The notes beneath the pieces were generated by a model. That model did not search any database. It had not been told where the DNA came from and saw only the letters and a program-made list of their open reading frames with translations. The position numbers and the translations under genes were made by a program. Source: Oceanobacillus_B kapialis (GTDB taxonomy: Bacteria; Bacillota; Bacilli; Bacillales; Amphibacillaceae). From it: a DNA stretch of 64,000 nt. The stretch lies in NCBI RefSeq assembly GCF_042685265.1, contig NZ_JBHUMX010000005.1. One strand, given 5' to 3'. Below are positions 51,601-59,783 of this stretch, in pieces. Positions within the stretch are counted from its first letter, which is position 1. Each line of letters opens with the position of its first letter.

Positions 51601-52214
51601 CCAAATCCAAGGGCACGAAGAAGCACTGTGATCGGCAACTTACGTGTACGGTCGATACGAACATAGGCAACGTCCTTGGCATCTGTTTCAAATTCAAGCC
51701 AAGCTCCCCTATTGGGAATAACCGTAGCAGCTACGCCCCTCTTACCGTTTTTGTCTATCTTTTCGTTGTAGTAGACACTTGGTGAACGTACGAGCTGGGA
51801 AACAATTACCCGTTCCGCACCATTAATCACGAAAGTACCTGTATCTGTCATTAATGGGAAGTCACCCATAAATACTTCCTGCTCTTTTACTTCACCGGTC
51901 TCATTATTAATCAAACGGACCTTCACGCGAAGCGGAGCATTGTACGTAACGTCTCTTTCCTTTGATTCATCAACAGGATATTTTGGTTCGCCGAGACTGT
52001 AATCTACAAACTCTAGCGATAAATTACCTGTAAAATCTTCAATAGGAGAGATGTCTCTAAACATTTCCCGCAAACCTTCTTCTAAGAACCACTCATAAGA
52101 AGCGGTTTGAATCTCAATCAGGTTTGGCAACTCTAATACTTCACTAATACGCGCATAGCTCCTGCGTTGGCGGTGCCGTCCATACTGAACTAGTTGACCT
52201 GTCAACTGCTTCAC
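48669..52214 (-). CDS. rpoB: RNA polymerase beta subunit
   Basis: A 1181-residue beta subunit. The rifampicin-binding cluster ([20 protein letters not shown] and [11 protein letters not shown]) is wild type, so sensitivity is expected. The conserved C-terminal segments [20 protein letters not shown] and [14 protein letters not shown] clamp contacts are present. Its start at 52214 has an AAGGGGTG ribosome binding site. The upstream 371-base region is described separately. Confidence 0.99.
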   Translation of the reverse strand: [1181 protein letters not shown]

Positions 52215-52585
52215 CCCTTAAATCATGCATTCATTGTAGATTTCTCTACGCAGAATGGGTTATTATATTTAGGAAAACATACTAAAATAGCCTGTTTTCC
52301 GGTTCTAGCAAACAAACATCAATGTTACTGTTCAGCAAGCATACTGAACAAACTTGTAATCCGGAGTTACTACAAGCATTATATAATGTGAAAAAATGCT
52401 AGAGAAACGTAAAATAAAAAATAGAAAAAAGGCTTTTTTGAGAAAAACCGTTTCTTATTTTATCCGATTTTACAAGTGTCCCCGATCACCTGTAAATTAT
52501 ACGTTTCAGTTTTTATGAAAATACTTCTTGACAGAAGAACCCCCATGTTAGCATTTTCCTATCTTAACATAACAAAATAGAGCGG
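52215..52585 (-). promoter_or_regulatory. rpoB upstream region
   Basis: No gene is seen. A TATAAT word on the minus strand (about 52379-52385) has only a poor -35 partner. Downstream of it, GTTCAG/CTGAAC (about 52329-52350) forms a short hairpin in the leader. An A/T-rich hairpin (AAAAAAGGC...) near 52425-52450 may end the methyltransferase transcript. Confidence 0.4.
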
Positions 52586-53188
52586 TCAAACATTAAGAGC
52601 CCGTAAAATAAAGTAGCCTTTATCTTTCGCTACGACCTCTACTTCATGAAACAATGTTTCTAACTTATTTATTGCTGATGGCGCGCCTTGTTTTTTTTGG
52701 ATCACAATCCAAAGCTCTCCACCTTTAGATAAAGCAGATTGCGCATCCTCAAATAACTGGTGGACAATCTTTTTCCCCGCCCTTATCGGAGGGTTTGTTA
52801 GGATGGCAGCAAAGTCTTTTTTTGTCACCTTTGAAAATAGGTCACTTTGAAAAACGGTTGTATTAGATAATCGGTTTGACTTGGTATTCTTCTCAGCAAG
52901 CTCCACCGCACGCTCGTTTACATCTGCCATATAAACATCGCGGTCTGGAAATTGATCTGCCAGCGCAATACCAATCGGACCGTAGCCACATCCCATATCA
53001 AGAAAGTCTCCATCTATTTTCGGTTCAACGAATTGTTCGATAAGTAATCGAGACCCAAAATCAATGTCATCCTTCGAAAAAACACCGCCATCGCTTGTAA
53101 AGGTGTAGGATTTCCCGCGTAATGTGTAATTCCATGTCTTTGGTGAACGTTTAGAATGAGGTTGTTGTGAAAAGTAATGCTCAGACAT
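52586..53188 (-). CDS. ybxB: Class I SAM-dependent methyltransferase, RsmC-like (YbxB)
   Basis: A 200-residue methyltransferase with SAM motif DMGCGYGPIG at 64-73, acidic residue in MADVNERA near 88 and catalytic-type motif TNPPIR at 131-136, the pattern of RsmC guanine-N2 methylases. Its position between rplL and rpoB is that of B. subtilis YbxB. RNA is the likely substrate; a 16S rRNA guanine by analogy. It lacks the N-terminal duplicate domain of E. coli RsmC. Confidence 0.88.
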   Translation of the reverse strand: MSEHYFSQQPHSKRSPKTWNYTLRGKSYTFTSDGGVFSKDDIDFGSRLLIEQFVEPKIDGDFLDMGCGYGPIGIALADQFPDRDVYMADVNERAVELAEKNTKSNRLSNTTVFQSDLFSKVTKKDFAAILTNPPIRAGKKIVHQLFEDAQSALSKGGELWIVIQKKQGAPSAINKLETLFHEVEVVAKDKGYFILRALNV

Positions 53189-53303
53189 TTGGCACCTACT
53201 TTTTAATAGATTTGCGAAGATACGATTAGCCGGTCTGCCATCGTTAAAGGTTTATACATAGAGAGCCCGCCGCATGAAATACGACGAGCTCCCAATATGG
53301 AAA

Positions 53304-53669
53304 TTACTTAACTTCTACAGTTGCGCCAGCTTCTTCTAGCTTAGCTTTAACTTCTTCAGCTTCTTCTTTAGAAACGGCTTCTTTAACAGCTTTTGGTGCG
53401 TTATCAACTAAGTCTTTTGCGTCTTTAAGACCAAGACCAGTGATTTCACGTACAGCTTTAACAACTTTAATTTTTGATGCTCCAGCACTTTCAAGTACTG
53501 CATCAAATTCAGTTTTCTCTTCAGCAGCTTCTCCAGCTCCTGCGCCACCAGCTACTGCAACTGGTGCTGCAGCTGTTACACCAAATTCTTCTTCAATTGC
53601 TTTAACTAGGTCGTTAAGATCTAGAACTGACATTTCTTTAATCGCATCAATGATTTGTTCTTTTGTCAT
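53304..53669 (-). CDS. rplL: 50S ribosomal protein L7/L12
   Basis: A 121-residue L12 stalk protein. It has an N-terminal dimerisation helix pair (IDAIKEMSVLDLNDLVKAIE), an Ala/Gly-rich hinge (about 36-52) and a C-terminal factor-binding domain (AVREITGLGLKDAKDLVDNA). It recruits translational GTPases. It lies 53 bases after rplJ, and downstream a GAGC/GCTC hairpin (about 53262-53292) may reduce readthrough toward ybxB. Confidence 0.98.
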   Translation of the reverse strand: MTKEQIIDAIKEMSVLDLNDLVKAIEEEFGVTAAAPVAVAGGAGAGEAAEEKTEFDAVLESAGASKIKVVKAVREITGLGLKDAKDLVDNAPKAVKEAVSKEEAEEVKAKLEEAGATVEVK

Positions 53670-53722
53670 GATTAAATTGCCTCCTAATTTAATTGTTTTT
53701 AATTTATCACGCCAGGCACAAA

Positions 53723-54223
53723 TTAAGCGCCTTGTTCTTCTTTTTGCTCCGCAATTGCTTTTGTAGCATAAGCGAAGTTTCGTACTGGTGCTTGAAGCAC
53801 GCTAAGCAGCATAGAAACCATGCCTTCGTAATTCGGAAGATCTGCAAGCTCTTTGATTTGATCAAGCGTTGCAACTTTCCCTTCAATTACTCCACCTTTA
53901 ATTTCCAACGCTTCGTTCTTTTTCGCGAAATCGTTAAGAATTCTTGCTGGTGCTACTACGTCATCATTACTGAAAGCTAGTGCAGTTGGTCCAACCAACG
54001 TTTCACTTAGTTCAGTTAACTCAGCAGCTTCAACAGCGCGGCGAGCCATTGTGTTTTTGTATACTTTGAAATCAATTCCAGCTTCACGTAGTTGTTTACG
54101 TAATTCTGTCACTTCCGCCACATCAAGACCACGGTAGTCAACAACTACTGAAGTTTGGCTTGTACGGAATTTTTCAGCGATTTCTTCTACAAGCTGTTTC
54201 TTTTGCTCAATAATACCGGACAT
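53723..54223 (-). CDS. rplJ: 50S ribosomal protein L10
   Basis: A 166-residue L10 that anchors the L7/L12 stalk on 23S rRNA. The start SGIIEQKKQLVEEIAEKFR is conserved, and the C-terminal helix that binds L12 dimers is complete. The ATG follows AGGAGGTGGA. The preceding 278-base leader contains a terminator-like hairpin, consistent with L10-mediated control. Confidence 0.98.
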   Translation of the reverse strand: MSGIIEQKKQLVEEIAEKFRTSQTSVVVDYRGLDVAEVTELRKQLREAGIDFKVYKNTMARRAVEAAELTELSETLVGPTALAFSNDDVVAPARILNDFAKKNEALEIKGGVIEGKVATLDQIKELADLPNYEGMVSMLLSVLQAPVRNFAYATKAIAEQKEEQGA

Positions 54224-54501
54224 TCTTCCACCTCCTGTTTGACAATTATCATACCGTATCGTAACCGAAATCTGCCCAGAGCCAATAAGAACATCTCATG
54301 CTCTATATCAAAAGAAGCTCCCGCGCAGACACGGGAGCTTACTATAACATACGACAATCATTACGGATTCATCGATCTGTTTTATAAACACCTCGGCAGG
54401 ATATTAAGCGGAGAATCCGCACCTACTGTCTACGGTACAACGTATTTTTTTATTCAACGCCTATTAGTATACCTCGGATTTCTCCAAGAGTCAACTACTA
54501 A
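54224..54501 (-). promoter_or_regulatory. rplJ leader with attenuator hairpin (L10 leader candidate)
   Basis: The spacer between rplA and rplJ holds the stem AAGCTCCCG/CGGGAGCTT (54315-54340), followed on the minus strand by CTTTTG. Firmicutes use an L10(L12)-binding leader at this position. I recognise the position and the terminator but cannot confirm the L10-binding fold by eye. Confidence 0.6.
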
Positions 54502-55200
54502 TTAACCGCGAGTATAAGCTGATGCGTCTACTTTTACGCCAGGACCCATTGTTGAAGCAATTGAAGCATTCTTCATATAAGTTCCTTTTGCCGCTTGTGG
54601 TTTAACTTTTACAAGCTGTTCAGTAAGAGCCGCAAAGTTCTCGATTAATTTCTCATTGTCAAAAGAAATTTTTCCGATTGGTACATGAATGTTGGATTGC
54701 TTATCAACGCGGTATTCTACTTTACCTGCTTTGATATCTTTCACTGCTTTCTCAACTTCAAATGTTACTGTACCAGTTTTCGGGTTTGGCATAAGGCCTT
54801 TAGGTCCTAATACACGACCTAGTTTACCAACTTCAGCCATCATATCTGGAGTAGCAACGATTACGTCAAATTCAAACCAACCTTGGTTAATTTGGTTGAT
54901 GTAATCAGCATCTCCAACATAGTCAGCCCCAGCTGCTTCTGCCTCTTTTGCTTTATCGCCTTTGGCAAAAACCAAGACGCGTTGCGTTTTACCAGTACCG
55001 TGTGGTAGAACCATTGCTCCACGGATTTGCTGGTCTGCTTTCTTAGGATCTACTCCCAAACGGAAAGCTGCTTCTACTGTTTCATCGAAGTTAGCTCTTG
55101 CTGCTTCTTTTACTAGAGAAACTGCTTCAGCTATCTCATATGATTTTGAACGATCAACAAGCTTTAGTGCTTCTTGATGCTTTTTACCTTTTTTAGCCAT
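54502..55200 (-). CDS. rplA: 50S ribosomal protein L1
   Basis: A 232-residue L1, mobile stalk protein at the tRNA exit site. The start MAKKGKKHQEALKLVD at 55200 is chosen from conservation and an AGGAGGAAAT ribosome binding site; the longer frame adds 19 residues. The conserved LMPNPKTGTVTFEVEKAV segment is present. It follows rplK after a 170-base spacer with two hairpins. Confidence 0.98.
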   Translation of the reverse strand: MAKKGKKHQEALKLVDRSKSYEIAEAVSLVKEAARANFDETVEAAFRLGVDPKKADQQIRGAMVLPHGTGKTQRVLVFAKGDKAKEAEAAGADYVGDADYINQINQGWFEFDVIVATPDMMAEVGKLGRVLGPKGLMPNPKTGTVTFEVEKAVKDIKAGKVEYRVDKQSNIHVPIGKISFDNEKLIENFAALTEQLVKVKPQAAKGTYMKNASIASTMGPGVKVDASAYTRG

Positions 55201-55370
55201 TTTATTTCCTCCTCTATTGTGGTTATAACGGTAATACCTCCCACTTACAGAAGCCAACTAGCTTCCATAAAGCTGTGACAACATCCCTAGAGGGTGTCAC
55301 ATTCACGAAAAAGGTTGCGAGTATGGCATACTATTCGCAACCTGTACCGTATTGTGCTTAACGAGAACAA
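55201..55370 (-). promoter_or_regulatory. rplK-rplA spacer with terminator-like and second hairpin
   Basis: First on the minus strand is GGTTGCGA/TCGCAACC with an inner AGTATG/CATACT stem (55313-55342), followed by five T residues, which looks like an intrinsic terminator. Next comes GTGACA-CCC/GGG-TGTCAC (55275-55300). The pair could attenuate rplA relative to rplK or bind L1. Confidence 0.65.
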
Positions 55371-55796
55371 TTAGTCCTCGATGGTGATTCCCATGCTGCG
55401 CGCAGTTCCTTCAACCATGCGCATCGCTGCATCTACATCAGCAGCATTTAAATCAGGCATTTTTGTTTCTGCGATTTCTTTTACTTGATCGCGTTTAACA
55501 GAAGCGACCTTATTACGGTTCGGCTCACCTGAAGCAGTTTCAATACCTGCTGCTTTTTTCAACAGTACTGCTGCCGGTGGAGTTTTCGTAATAAATGTAA
55601 ATGAACGGTCTTCAAAAACCGTGATTTCAACAGGAATAATCATACCCGCTTGATCTTGAGTACGTGCGTTGAATTCTTTACAGAATCCCATGATATTCAC
55701 ACCTGCTTGACCTAGTGCTGGTCCTACTGGTGGTGCCGGATTCGCTTTTCCAGCTGGAATTTGTAGCTTTACTAATTTAATTACTTTTTTAGCCAC
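55371..55796 (-). CDS. rplK: 50S ribosomal protein L11
   Basis: A 141-residue L11 of the GTPase-associated centre, which is needed for RelA activation and thiostrepton binding. The proline-rich hinge LQIPAGKANPAPPVGPALGQ is conserved. The GTG at 55796 is chosen because AGGAGGTGTG precedes it and length equals B. subtilis L11. It starts the rplKA unit 160 bases after nusG. Confidence 0.98.
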   Translation of the reverse strand: MAKKVIKLVKLQIPAGKANPAPPVGPALGQAGVNIMGFCKEFNARTQDQAGMIIPVEITVFEDRSFTFITKTPPAAVLLKKAAGIETASGEPNRNKVASVKRDQVKEIAETKMPDLNAADVDAAMRMVEGTARSMGITIED

Positions 55797-55959
55797 GAGA
55801 CACACCTCCTTAAAGTCCGTGATGTGGTAATAGGGGATTTTCCCCTCCCACTCCTATTTTCCATCGCGCTCGCGTTAGAGTGCATGAATAACAAAAGAAT
55901 TTTAGCATGAATTTAAAAATAATGCAAGGTTTTGTCCGATTATTTCTTTCAGACAACCT

Positions 55960-56496
55960 TTAGGATAGCTTTTCAATCTGTGAAAAGTCTAATTCTACCG
56001 GTGTTTCCCTACCGAACATATTTACATGAACCTTGACCTTTTGTTTATCAATGTCAATATGCTCAATAGAACCTGTGAAGTCTGTAAATGGACCGTCTGT
56101 TACGCGGACATTTTCCTTCAATTCGAAGTCTATCTGAACAACAGACTCTTCGACACCCATGCGTTTTAAAACCGTCTCTACTTCTTCCGGTAAAAGAGGG
56201 GTCGGTTTTGTTCCTCCACCACTCGATCCGATAAAGCCCGTAACGCCTGGAGTGTTTCGCACAACATACCAGGAATCATCGGTCATAACCATCTCTGTCA
56301 ACACATAACCTGGGAAGAATTTTTTCTTCAATACCTTCTTTTTCCCATTTTTAATTTCTGTTTCTTCGTCTTCTGGGACGATGACACGGAAAATCTTGTC
56401 TTCCATTCCCATTGATTCAACGCGTTTCTCTAAGTTCATTTTTACCTTGTTTTCATAACCAGAGTACGTATGGACCACATACCAATTTTTCTCCAT
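55960..56496 (-). CDS. nusG: Transcription termination/antitermination factor NusG
   Basis: A 178-residue NusG with an N-terminal NGN domain (NWYVVHTYSGYENKVK) and a C-terminal KOW domain (RVTDGPFTDFTGSIEHID). It binds RNA polymerase and promotes pausing or elongation. It follows secE after a spacer with an intrinsic terminator (56604-56628), so its expression may depend partly on readthrough or on its own promoter. Confidence 0.98.
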   Translation of the reverse strand: MEKNWYVVHTYSGYENKVKMNLEKRVESMGMEDKIFRVIVPEDEETEIKNGKKKVLKKKFFPGYVLTEMVMTDDSWYVVRNTPGVTGFIGSSGGGTKPTPLLPEEVETVLKRMGVEESVVQIDFELKENVRVTDGPFTDFTGSIEHIDIDKQKVKVHVNMFGRETPVELDFSQIEKLS

Positions 56497-56603
56497 TTAA
56501 TCAGGACAATATTGCTTGTCCTTCCCTCCCTTTATTTAATGATGAGATCAGATTTATGTGTGTGTGCATAATCTAAGCACCAGAATTTATTTTTTTACAA
56601 TTT

Positions 56604-56628
56604 AAAAAACCCGTTAAGACGGGTTTCT
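56604..56628 (-). terminator. Terminator between secE and nusG
   Basis: Stem AAACCCGT/ACGGGTTT with a CTTA loop, then a T-run on the minus strand. It is 58 bases after the secE stop. It would partly uncouple nusG from rpmG-secE. Confidence 0.85.
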
Positions 56629-56686
56629 CGAAATGTACTATTAATTTCCATTATAGCATAATTACACTGCAATTATTCAACAAATA

Positions 56687-56854
56687 TTATAGCAGATTTA
56701 AAATTTGAGTTATTCCAAGGTCAATCAAGAAGAAAAACAACGCCACAAATAATACTGTGGATATAACTGTTATCGTATAACTAGTCAGTTCCTTACCTTT
56801 TGGCCAGCTGACTTTCTTCATCTCTCTTGAAACATTTCGCAAGAACTTAAACAT
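56687..56854 (-). CDS. secE: Preprotein translocase subunit SecE
   Basis: A 55-residue single-span SecE. It has an amphipathic N-terminal helix (FLRNVSREMKKVSWPKGKEL) and one membrane segment (about 28-50), and clamps SecY. The ATG at 56854 (MFKFLRN) is chosen from conservation and the GGGGGTACGAAC ribosome-binding region; the longer frame adds 16 residues. It lies between rpmG and nusG. Confidence 0.95.
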   Translation of the reverse strand: MFKFLRNVSREMKKVSWPKGKELTSYTITVISTVLFVALFFFLIDLGITQILNLL

Positions 56855-56906
56855 GTTCGTACCCCCATCGTTTACCGGAATCTCCAATATGCTGATAAAC
56901 ATTTAG

Positions 56907-57056
56907 TTATTTTGTTTCTCGGTGCAACGTATGCTTACCACATGTTTTGCAGTATTTTCGCACTTCCAAGCGCTCTGCCTGGGTGGATATGTTTTTATTC
57001 GTTGAATAATTTCTGCTTGAACAAATTGCACACGCCAGTGTTATTTTTCTACTCAT
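56907..57056 (-). CDS. rpmG: 50S ribosomal protein L33, zinc-binding form
   Basis: A 49-residue L33 with four zinc cysteines (Cys9, Cys12, Cys36, Cys39), so it is the zinc-dependent form. It is encoded between sigH and secE, as rpmGB in B. subtilis. The start at 57056 has GGGGTGAAGC upstream. It is too short for standard long-ORF searches. It sits in the large subunit near the E site. Confidence 0.93.
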   Translation of the reverse strand: MSRKITLACAICSSRNYSTNKNISTQAERLEVRKYCKTCGKHTLHRETK

Positions 57057-57089
57057 TGCTTCACCCCGTATATGGGTTGTCCCGTCACA

Positions 57090-57111
57090 AAGCGCCTTCT
57101 ATTTCAGGCGC
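57090..57111 (-). terminator. Hairpin after sigH
   Basis: Perfect 7-bp stem AGCGCCT/AGGCGCT, followed on the minus strand by TTTGT. It lies 48 bases after the sigH stop and is a weak intrinsic terminator or processing site. Confidence 0.45.
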
Positions 57112-57159
57112 TAAATATATCTATAATGTAGCATGGTTGCAACGTCGTGTCAACGCGAC

Positions 57160-57813
57160 TTAGTAGGAAATATCGTTTGCCTCTAATAGCTGCTCCAATT
57201 TTTTCTTCACTCGTTGGAGTGCATTATCAATAGATTTCACATGGCGTTTTAGATTAACCGAAATCTCTTGATAGGTACAGCCATCCAGGTACAGATGCAA
57301 CACTTTCTTTTCTAACTCGCTCAATAATTCGGACAATTTAAGTTCCATATCGCCAAACTTTTCTCTATGCAAAAGCATTTCCTGTGGGTCAATCGCTTCA
57401 GAGCCGGCAATGACGTCAAGCAGTGTTCGTTCAGACTCCTCATCGTACATCGGCTTGTCCAATGACACATAGGAATTGAGCGGGATATGCTTTTGCCTTG
57501 TTGCTGTTTTGATAGCCGTAATAATTTGCCTTGTGACACATAATTCGGCAAAGGCTTTAAAAGAGGAGAGCTTGTCCTCGTCAAAGTCACGAATCGCTTT
57601 GTAAAGGCCAATCATTCCTTCCTGAATAATATCCTCTTTATCTGCACCAATAAGAAAATAAGTGCGGGCTTTCGCTCTTACGAAATTACGGTATTTTTGG
57701 ATTAGGAAATCAAGCGCATGGCTATCCCCTTCATGCACTAATTGCAGTATCTCATCGTCATCAAGCGTTTGCAAGTTCACTGAATCTGTCTTTAATGGCT
57801 TGACATTCACCAA
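57160..57813 (-). CDS. sigH: RNA polymerase sigma-H factor
   Basis: A 217-residue sigma-70-family factor equivalent to B. subtilis SigH, which directs early-sporulation and competence genes. Region 2 (KYRNFVRAKARTYFLIGADK) and region 4 (LDGCTYQEISVNLKRHVKSI) are present. It supports the view that the organism sporulates. A sigma-A-like promoter with an 18-base spacer lies at 57946-57975. It is encoded between rae1 and rpmG as in B. subtilis. Confidence 0.96.
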   Translation of the reverse strand: MVNVKPLKTDSVNLQTLDDDEILQLVHEGDSHALDFLIQKYRNFVRAKARTYFLIGADKEDIIQEGMIGLYKAIRDFDEDKLSSFKAFAELCVTRQIITAIKTATRQKHIPLNSYVSLDKPMYDEESERTLLDVIAGSEAIDPQEMLLHREKFGDMELKLSELLSELEKKVLHLYLDGCTYQEISVNLKRHVKSIDNALQRVKKKLEQLLEANDISY

Positions 57814-57945
57814 GTTTGACCTCCTGACTACAACGCAGTCACTATAACGAGAGCGGTCTTAAAATAAATCACATGCTTATCTAAGACAATTAAGCTTACC
57901 ATTGCTGGATTCCCTAACCGCGCCATGTCCGTTATGATTAAGAAC

Positions 57946-57975
57946 ATTATACAGGAAGCGTTTTACCCTAGTCAA
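57946..57975 (-). promoter_or_regulatory. Sigma-A promoter of sigH
   Basis: TTGACT (57975-57970) and perfect TATAAT (57951-57946) with an 18-base spacer, 133 bases upstream of sigH. B. subtilis sigH has a sigma-A promoter repressed by AbrB; no AbrB site can be confirmed by eye. The rest of 57976-58125 shows nothing clear. Confidence 0.7.
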
Positions 57976-58125
57976 TACACCGTAGGAAAGATTTAACAGT
58001 GATTTAAAAAACATATAGCTGCTTTACTAGTATTTGAATGCTGGGAGCGGGGGCTTTGTCTGCATCAGGTGGGGGTACGATTACTAAGAATAACGGTAAC
58101 CCAAACGGTCCCCCAACTCTCGTGA

Positions 58126-58635
58126 TTAGAGCCCGCCTCTTCGCCACCTTTCAAATTTTTCCTGGATTTCTTTATCAAGCACGATCTTTGTCTTCGATTG
58201 AGCTTTTTTATGCTGTTCAATCGTGGCCTCAATGTCCCGTTCAATATTCCTTAATTCAATTTGCAGCTCTCTAGCAGATTTCCTCAGTGCACCTTGGCCA
58301 AAAATAGTGCGCTGTTCGGCATAATCGGATGTTGCAACATAAACCTGTGTTTGCACATTTTTTAGTGTTCTAACCAGCTTTTCAATACACTCATCTGCAG
58401 TTTCTTTTTCTTTTGTAAAAATAATTTCTACTTTAAACGTTTTTGTTTTACTTGTGATCCCTCTGACATAATACGCATCGAATACCACAATTACCCGGTG
58501 TCCTGAATAAGCCTGGTACTCTGCCATTAGCTCGATGAGCCGATCACGAGCTTGTCCAATATCCTTTTCCTTTAACTGCTTTAGTTCCTCCCAGTCGCCA
58601 ATGATGTTATAGCCATCTACTACAAGAACAATCAT
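58126..58635 (-). CDS. rae1: Ribosome-dependent mRNA endonuclease Rae1 (YacP)
   Basis: A 169-residue NYN/PIN-like protein with the acidic active-site segment VLVVDGYNIIGDWEE at the start and conserved YVATSDYAEQRTIFGQGA in the middle. In B. subtilis it cleaves mRNA in the ribosomal A site. It starts 2 bases after the rlmB stop, so it belongs to the cysES-mrnC-rlmB operon. Confidence 0.95.
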   Translation of the reverse strand: MIVLVVDGYNIIGDWEELKQLKEKDIGQARDRLIELMAEYQAYSGHRVIVVFDAYYVRGITSKTKTFKVEIIFTKEKETADECIEKLVRTLKNVQTQVYVATSDYAEQRTIFGQGALRKSARELQIELRNIERDIEATIEQHKKAQSKTKIVLDKEIQEKFERWRRGGL

Positions 58636-58637
58636 TC

Positions 58638-59381
58638 CTAACCACCAGCCGGATGCCTTTTACGGAATACCTCATATAGTAACAGCCCACATGCTACAGA
58701 AGCATTTAAAGATGTCACATTTCCAACCATTGGCAGGCTGACAGTCCAATCACATTTTTTTCGAACCAAGCGACTTATCCCTTTTCCTTCATTTCCGATC
58801 ACTAAAGCGATTGGCAAAGCTCCGTCTAATTGGCGATAATCCTCTGTTGCCTCAGCTTCTGTCCCAACGACCCATACATTTCGCTCTTTAAGTTCCTCTA
58901 TCGTGTTTGCAATATTGGTAACACGCGCTACAGGTATATGCTCCATTGCGCCAGCTGCTGTTTTCGCAACAGTTGCTGTCAGTCCTACTGATCTACGTTT
59001 AGGAATAATAACACCATGGACTCCCACCGCATCTGCTGTCCGCAAAATGGACCCAAGATTATGAGGATCTTCTAGTTCATCTAATATGATAAAAAAGGGC
59101 GCCTCCTGCTTTTCTTCCGCTTTATTAAACAAATCCTCTAGTGAGGCGTATTGATAAGAAGCAACATAAGCAACGACACCTTGATGGTTCTCCTTTGAAA
59201 GCTGATCCAATTTATTTCTTGGAACTTTTTGGACGACTGTTCCCGCTTCTTTTGCTGCCTGATGGAGTTTTCCTAACATATTGCTATTCAATTGCTCTGA
59301 AACCATTACTTTATTAACCGATCTGCCTGACTTTAGTGCTTCCATAACCGGGTTCTTGCCAATAATCATTTCTTGATCCAT
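58638..59381 (-). CDS. rlmB: 23S rRNA (guanosine-2'-O)-methyltransferase RlmB-like (YacO)
   Basis: A 247-residue SPOUT methyltransferase. It has an N-terminal substrate-binding domain (about 1-75) and the SPOUT knot with NLGSILRTADAVGVHG, LVIGNEGKGISRLV and VTSLNASVACGLLLYE. It is predicted to modify G2251 of 23S rRNA. It is adjacent to mrnC by one base, in the conserved order cysS-mrnC-rlmB-rae1. Confidence 0.95.
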   Translation of the reverse strand: MDQEMIIGKNPVMEALKSGRSVNKVMVSEQLNSNMLGKLHQAAKEAGTVVQKVPRNKLDQLSKENHQGVVAYVASYQYASLEDLFNKAEEKQEAPFFIILDELEDPHNLGSILRTADAVGVHGVIIPKRRSVGLTATVAKTAAGAMEHIPVARVTNIANTIEELKERNVWVVGTEAEATEDYRQLDGALPIALVIGNEGKGISRLVRKKCDWTVSLPMVGNVTSLNASVACGLLLYEVFRKRHPAGG

Positions 59382-59382
59382 G

Positions 59383-59781
59383 TTACTCCATCCTCCCTTC
59401 TGTCCATTCCACCGCTTCCTGCAACAGCTGCTGCAATCTTACTTCGTTTTTCATTAAATAATGGTAGCCAATTAACGCTTCAAAAGCTGTGCTATAACGA
59501 TAGGTTTGTACACTAATGTTTTTAGGGATTGTGCCCGACTTAGCGTTTCGCCCGCGGGTCACAACCTTTTCCTCTTCTTCTGTTAAATGCTTTGTTTCAA
59601 GCCAGTGCAAAATAATGGTTGCCTGCGCTTTTCCCGATACAAACTTTATGGCCCGCTGATGAAGCTGGTTTGGTTTCACCTGGCCAGAATCCAGGAGATG
59701 CTCGCGTACATACACTTCATAAATTGCATCTCCCATATAGGCAAGAGCCAAGCTTTTCATTTGCTTTACATTCCGCTCCAT
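59383..59781 (-). CDS. mrnC: Mini-ribonuclease 3
   Basis: A 132-residue Mini-III RNase: an RNase III catalytic domain without the dsRNA-binding domain. The catalytic helix LALAYMGDAIYEVYVREHLL holds the key Asp. It matures 23S rRNA in Bacillus. It starts 2 bases after the cysS stop. Length is close to the family norm. Confidence 0.96.
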   Translation of the reverse strand: MERNVKQMKSLALAYMGDAIYEVYVREHLLDSGQVKPNQLHQRAIKFVSGKAQATIILHWLETKHLTEEEEKVVTRGRNAKSGTIPKNISVQTYRYSTAFEALIGYHYLMKNEVRLQQLLQEAVEWTEGRME

Positions 59782-59783
59782 GG

